Source: Tannerella sp.
Lineage (GTDB): Bacteria > Bacteroidota > Bacteroidia > Bacteroidales > Tannerellaceae
DNA length: 22,443 bases
Assembly (NCBI GenBank): GCA_031277235.1
Contig: JAITMT010000535.1
Location: 1-22,443, forward strand
Reading direction: 5' to 3'
Positions 22,410 through 22,443 of the stretch are shown one piece after another; the first letter of the stretch is position 1, and the number at the start of each line of letters is the position of its first letter. A model generated the notes under the pieces. That model was not told the origin of the DNA. It made no database searches and saw only the letters and a list, made by a program, of their open reading frames with translations. Position numbers and translations under genes: made by a program.

Positions 22410-22443
22410 GTCAATCGAAATTTTGGAATAAATTGCGTGCAAA

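Overview
The window reads as chromosomal DNA of a member of Bacteroidota, most likely Bacteroidales. The evidence is the recurrent Bacteroidetes-type promoter (a TTG/TTTG box about 19-20 bp upstream of TAnnTTTG), several lipoproteins with Bacteroidetes-style lipoboxes, and a typical gene set: SPOR lipoprotein, A2M lipoprotein, GH43 glycosidase, PIN-PhoH protein, and PIN and DUF433/DUF5615 toxin-antitoxin (TA) modules. No rRNA, tRNA, CRISPR array, transposase or phage gene was seen. I cannot name the species.

Layout. 2-1336 is the 3' part of a GPH-family sugar:cation symporter. 1337-1681 is non-coding, with imperfect hairpins and two divergent promoters. 1682-3452 holds a peptidase-E-like protein, a HEAT-like helical protein, a palindromic interspersed repeat (2885-3006) and a VOC-family protein. 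3659-5133 is a SPOR lipoprotein overlapping murB. 5532-11090 is a giant alpha-2-macroglobulin lipoprotein with its own promoter and a strong terminator. 11234-12934 is a secreted GH43 + F5/8C + FN3-like lipoprotein. 12935-14113 is a double TA locus. 14183-15305 encodes a small beta-barrel-like protein and a lipoprotein. 15451-18445 (minus strand) is folC followed by an MFSD1-like transporter. 18614-19951 is a PIN-PhoH ATPase. 19954-20914 is a third TA module, and 20916-22409 (minus) is an IMP-dehydrogenase-family gene.

The most striking feature is how the TA modules sit beside their host genes. Downstream of the GH43 gene, the last 93 bp of that gene (31 codons including the stop) are repeated 802 bp further on (89/93 identical), with an apparently intact DUF433-DUF5615 pair between the copies. 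The second copy is followed by another, unrelated antitoxin/PIN-toxin pair. Both TA units also share a 48-bp promoter/leader (46/48), so two non-homologous TA operons occupy geometrically equivalent slots: gene 3' end, 18-19 bp, TA operon, 7-9 bp, 48-bp promoter block. Independently, the last 66 bp of the guaB-like gene are repeated (65/66) 961 bp away, immediately after the phoH stop codon, and a third TA module lies between those copies. Four of the five differences between copies are synonymous and the fifth is Val/Ile. This suggests a recurrent mode of TA acquisition in which a gene's 3' end is duplicated while its reading frame is kept.

Two of the three TA modules have a broken toxin with an intact antitoxin: a PIN gene collapsed by an internal deletion (13755-13839) and a PIN gene with an in-frame TAG at codon 24 (20568-20570). 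Only DUF433-DUF5615 looks intact. None of the 19 gene ends I checked uses TAG.
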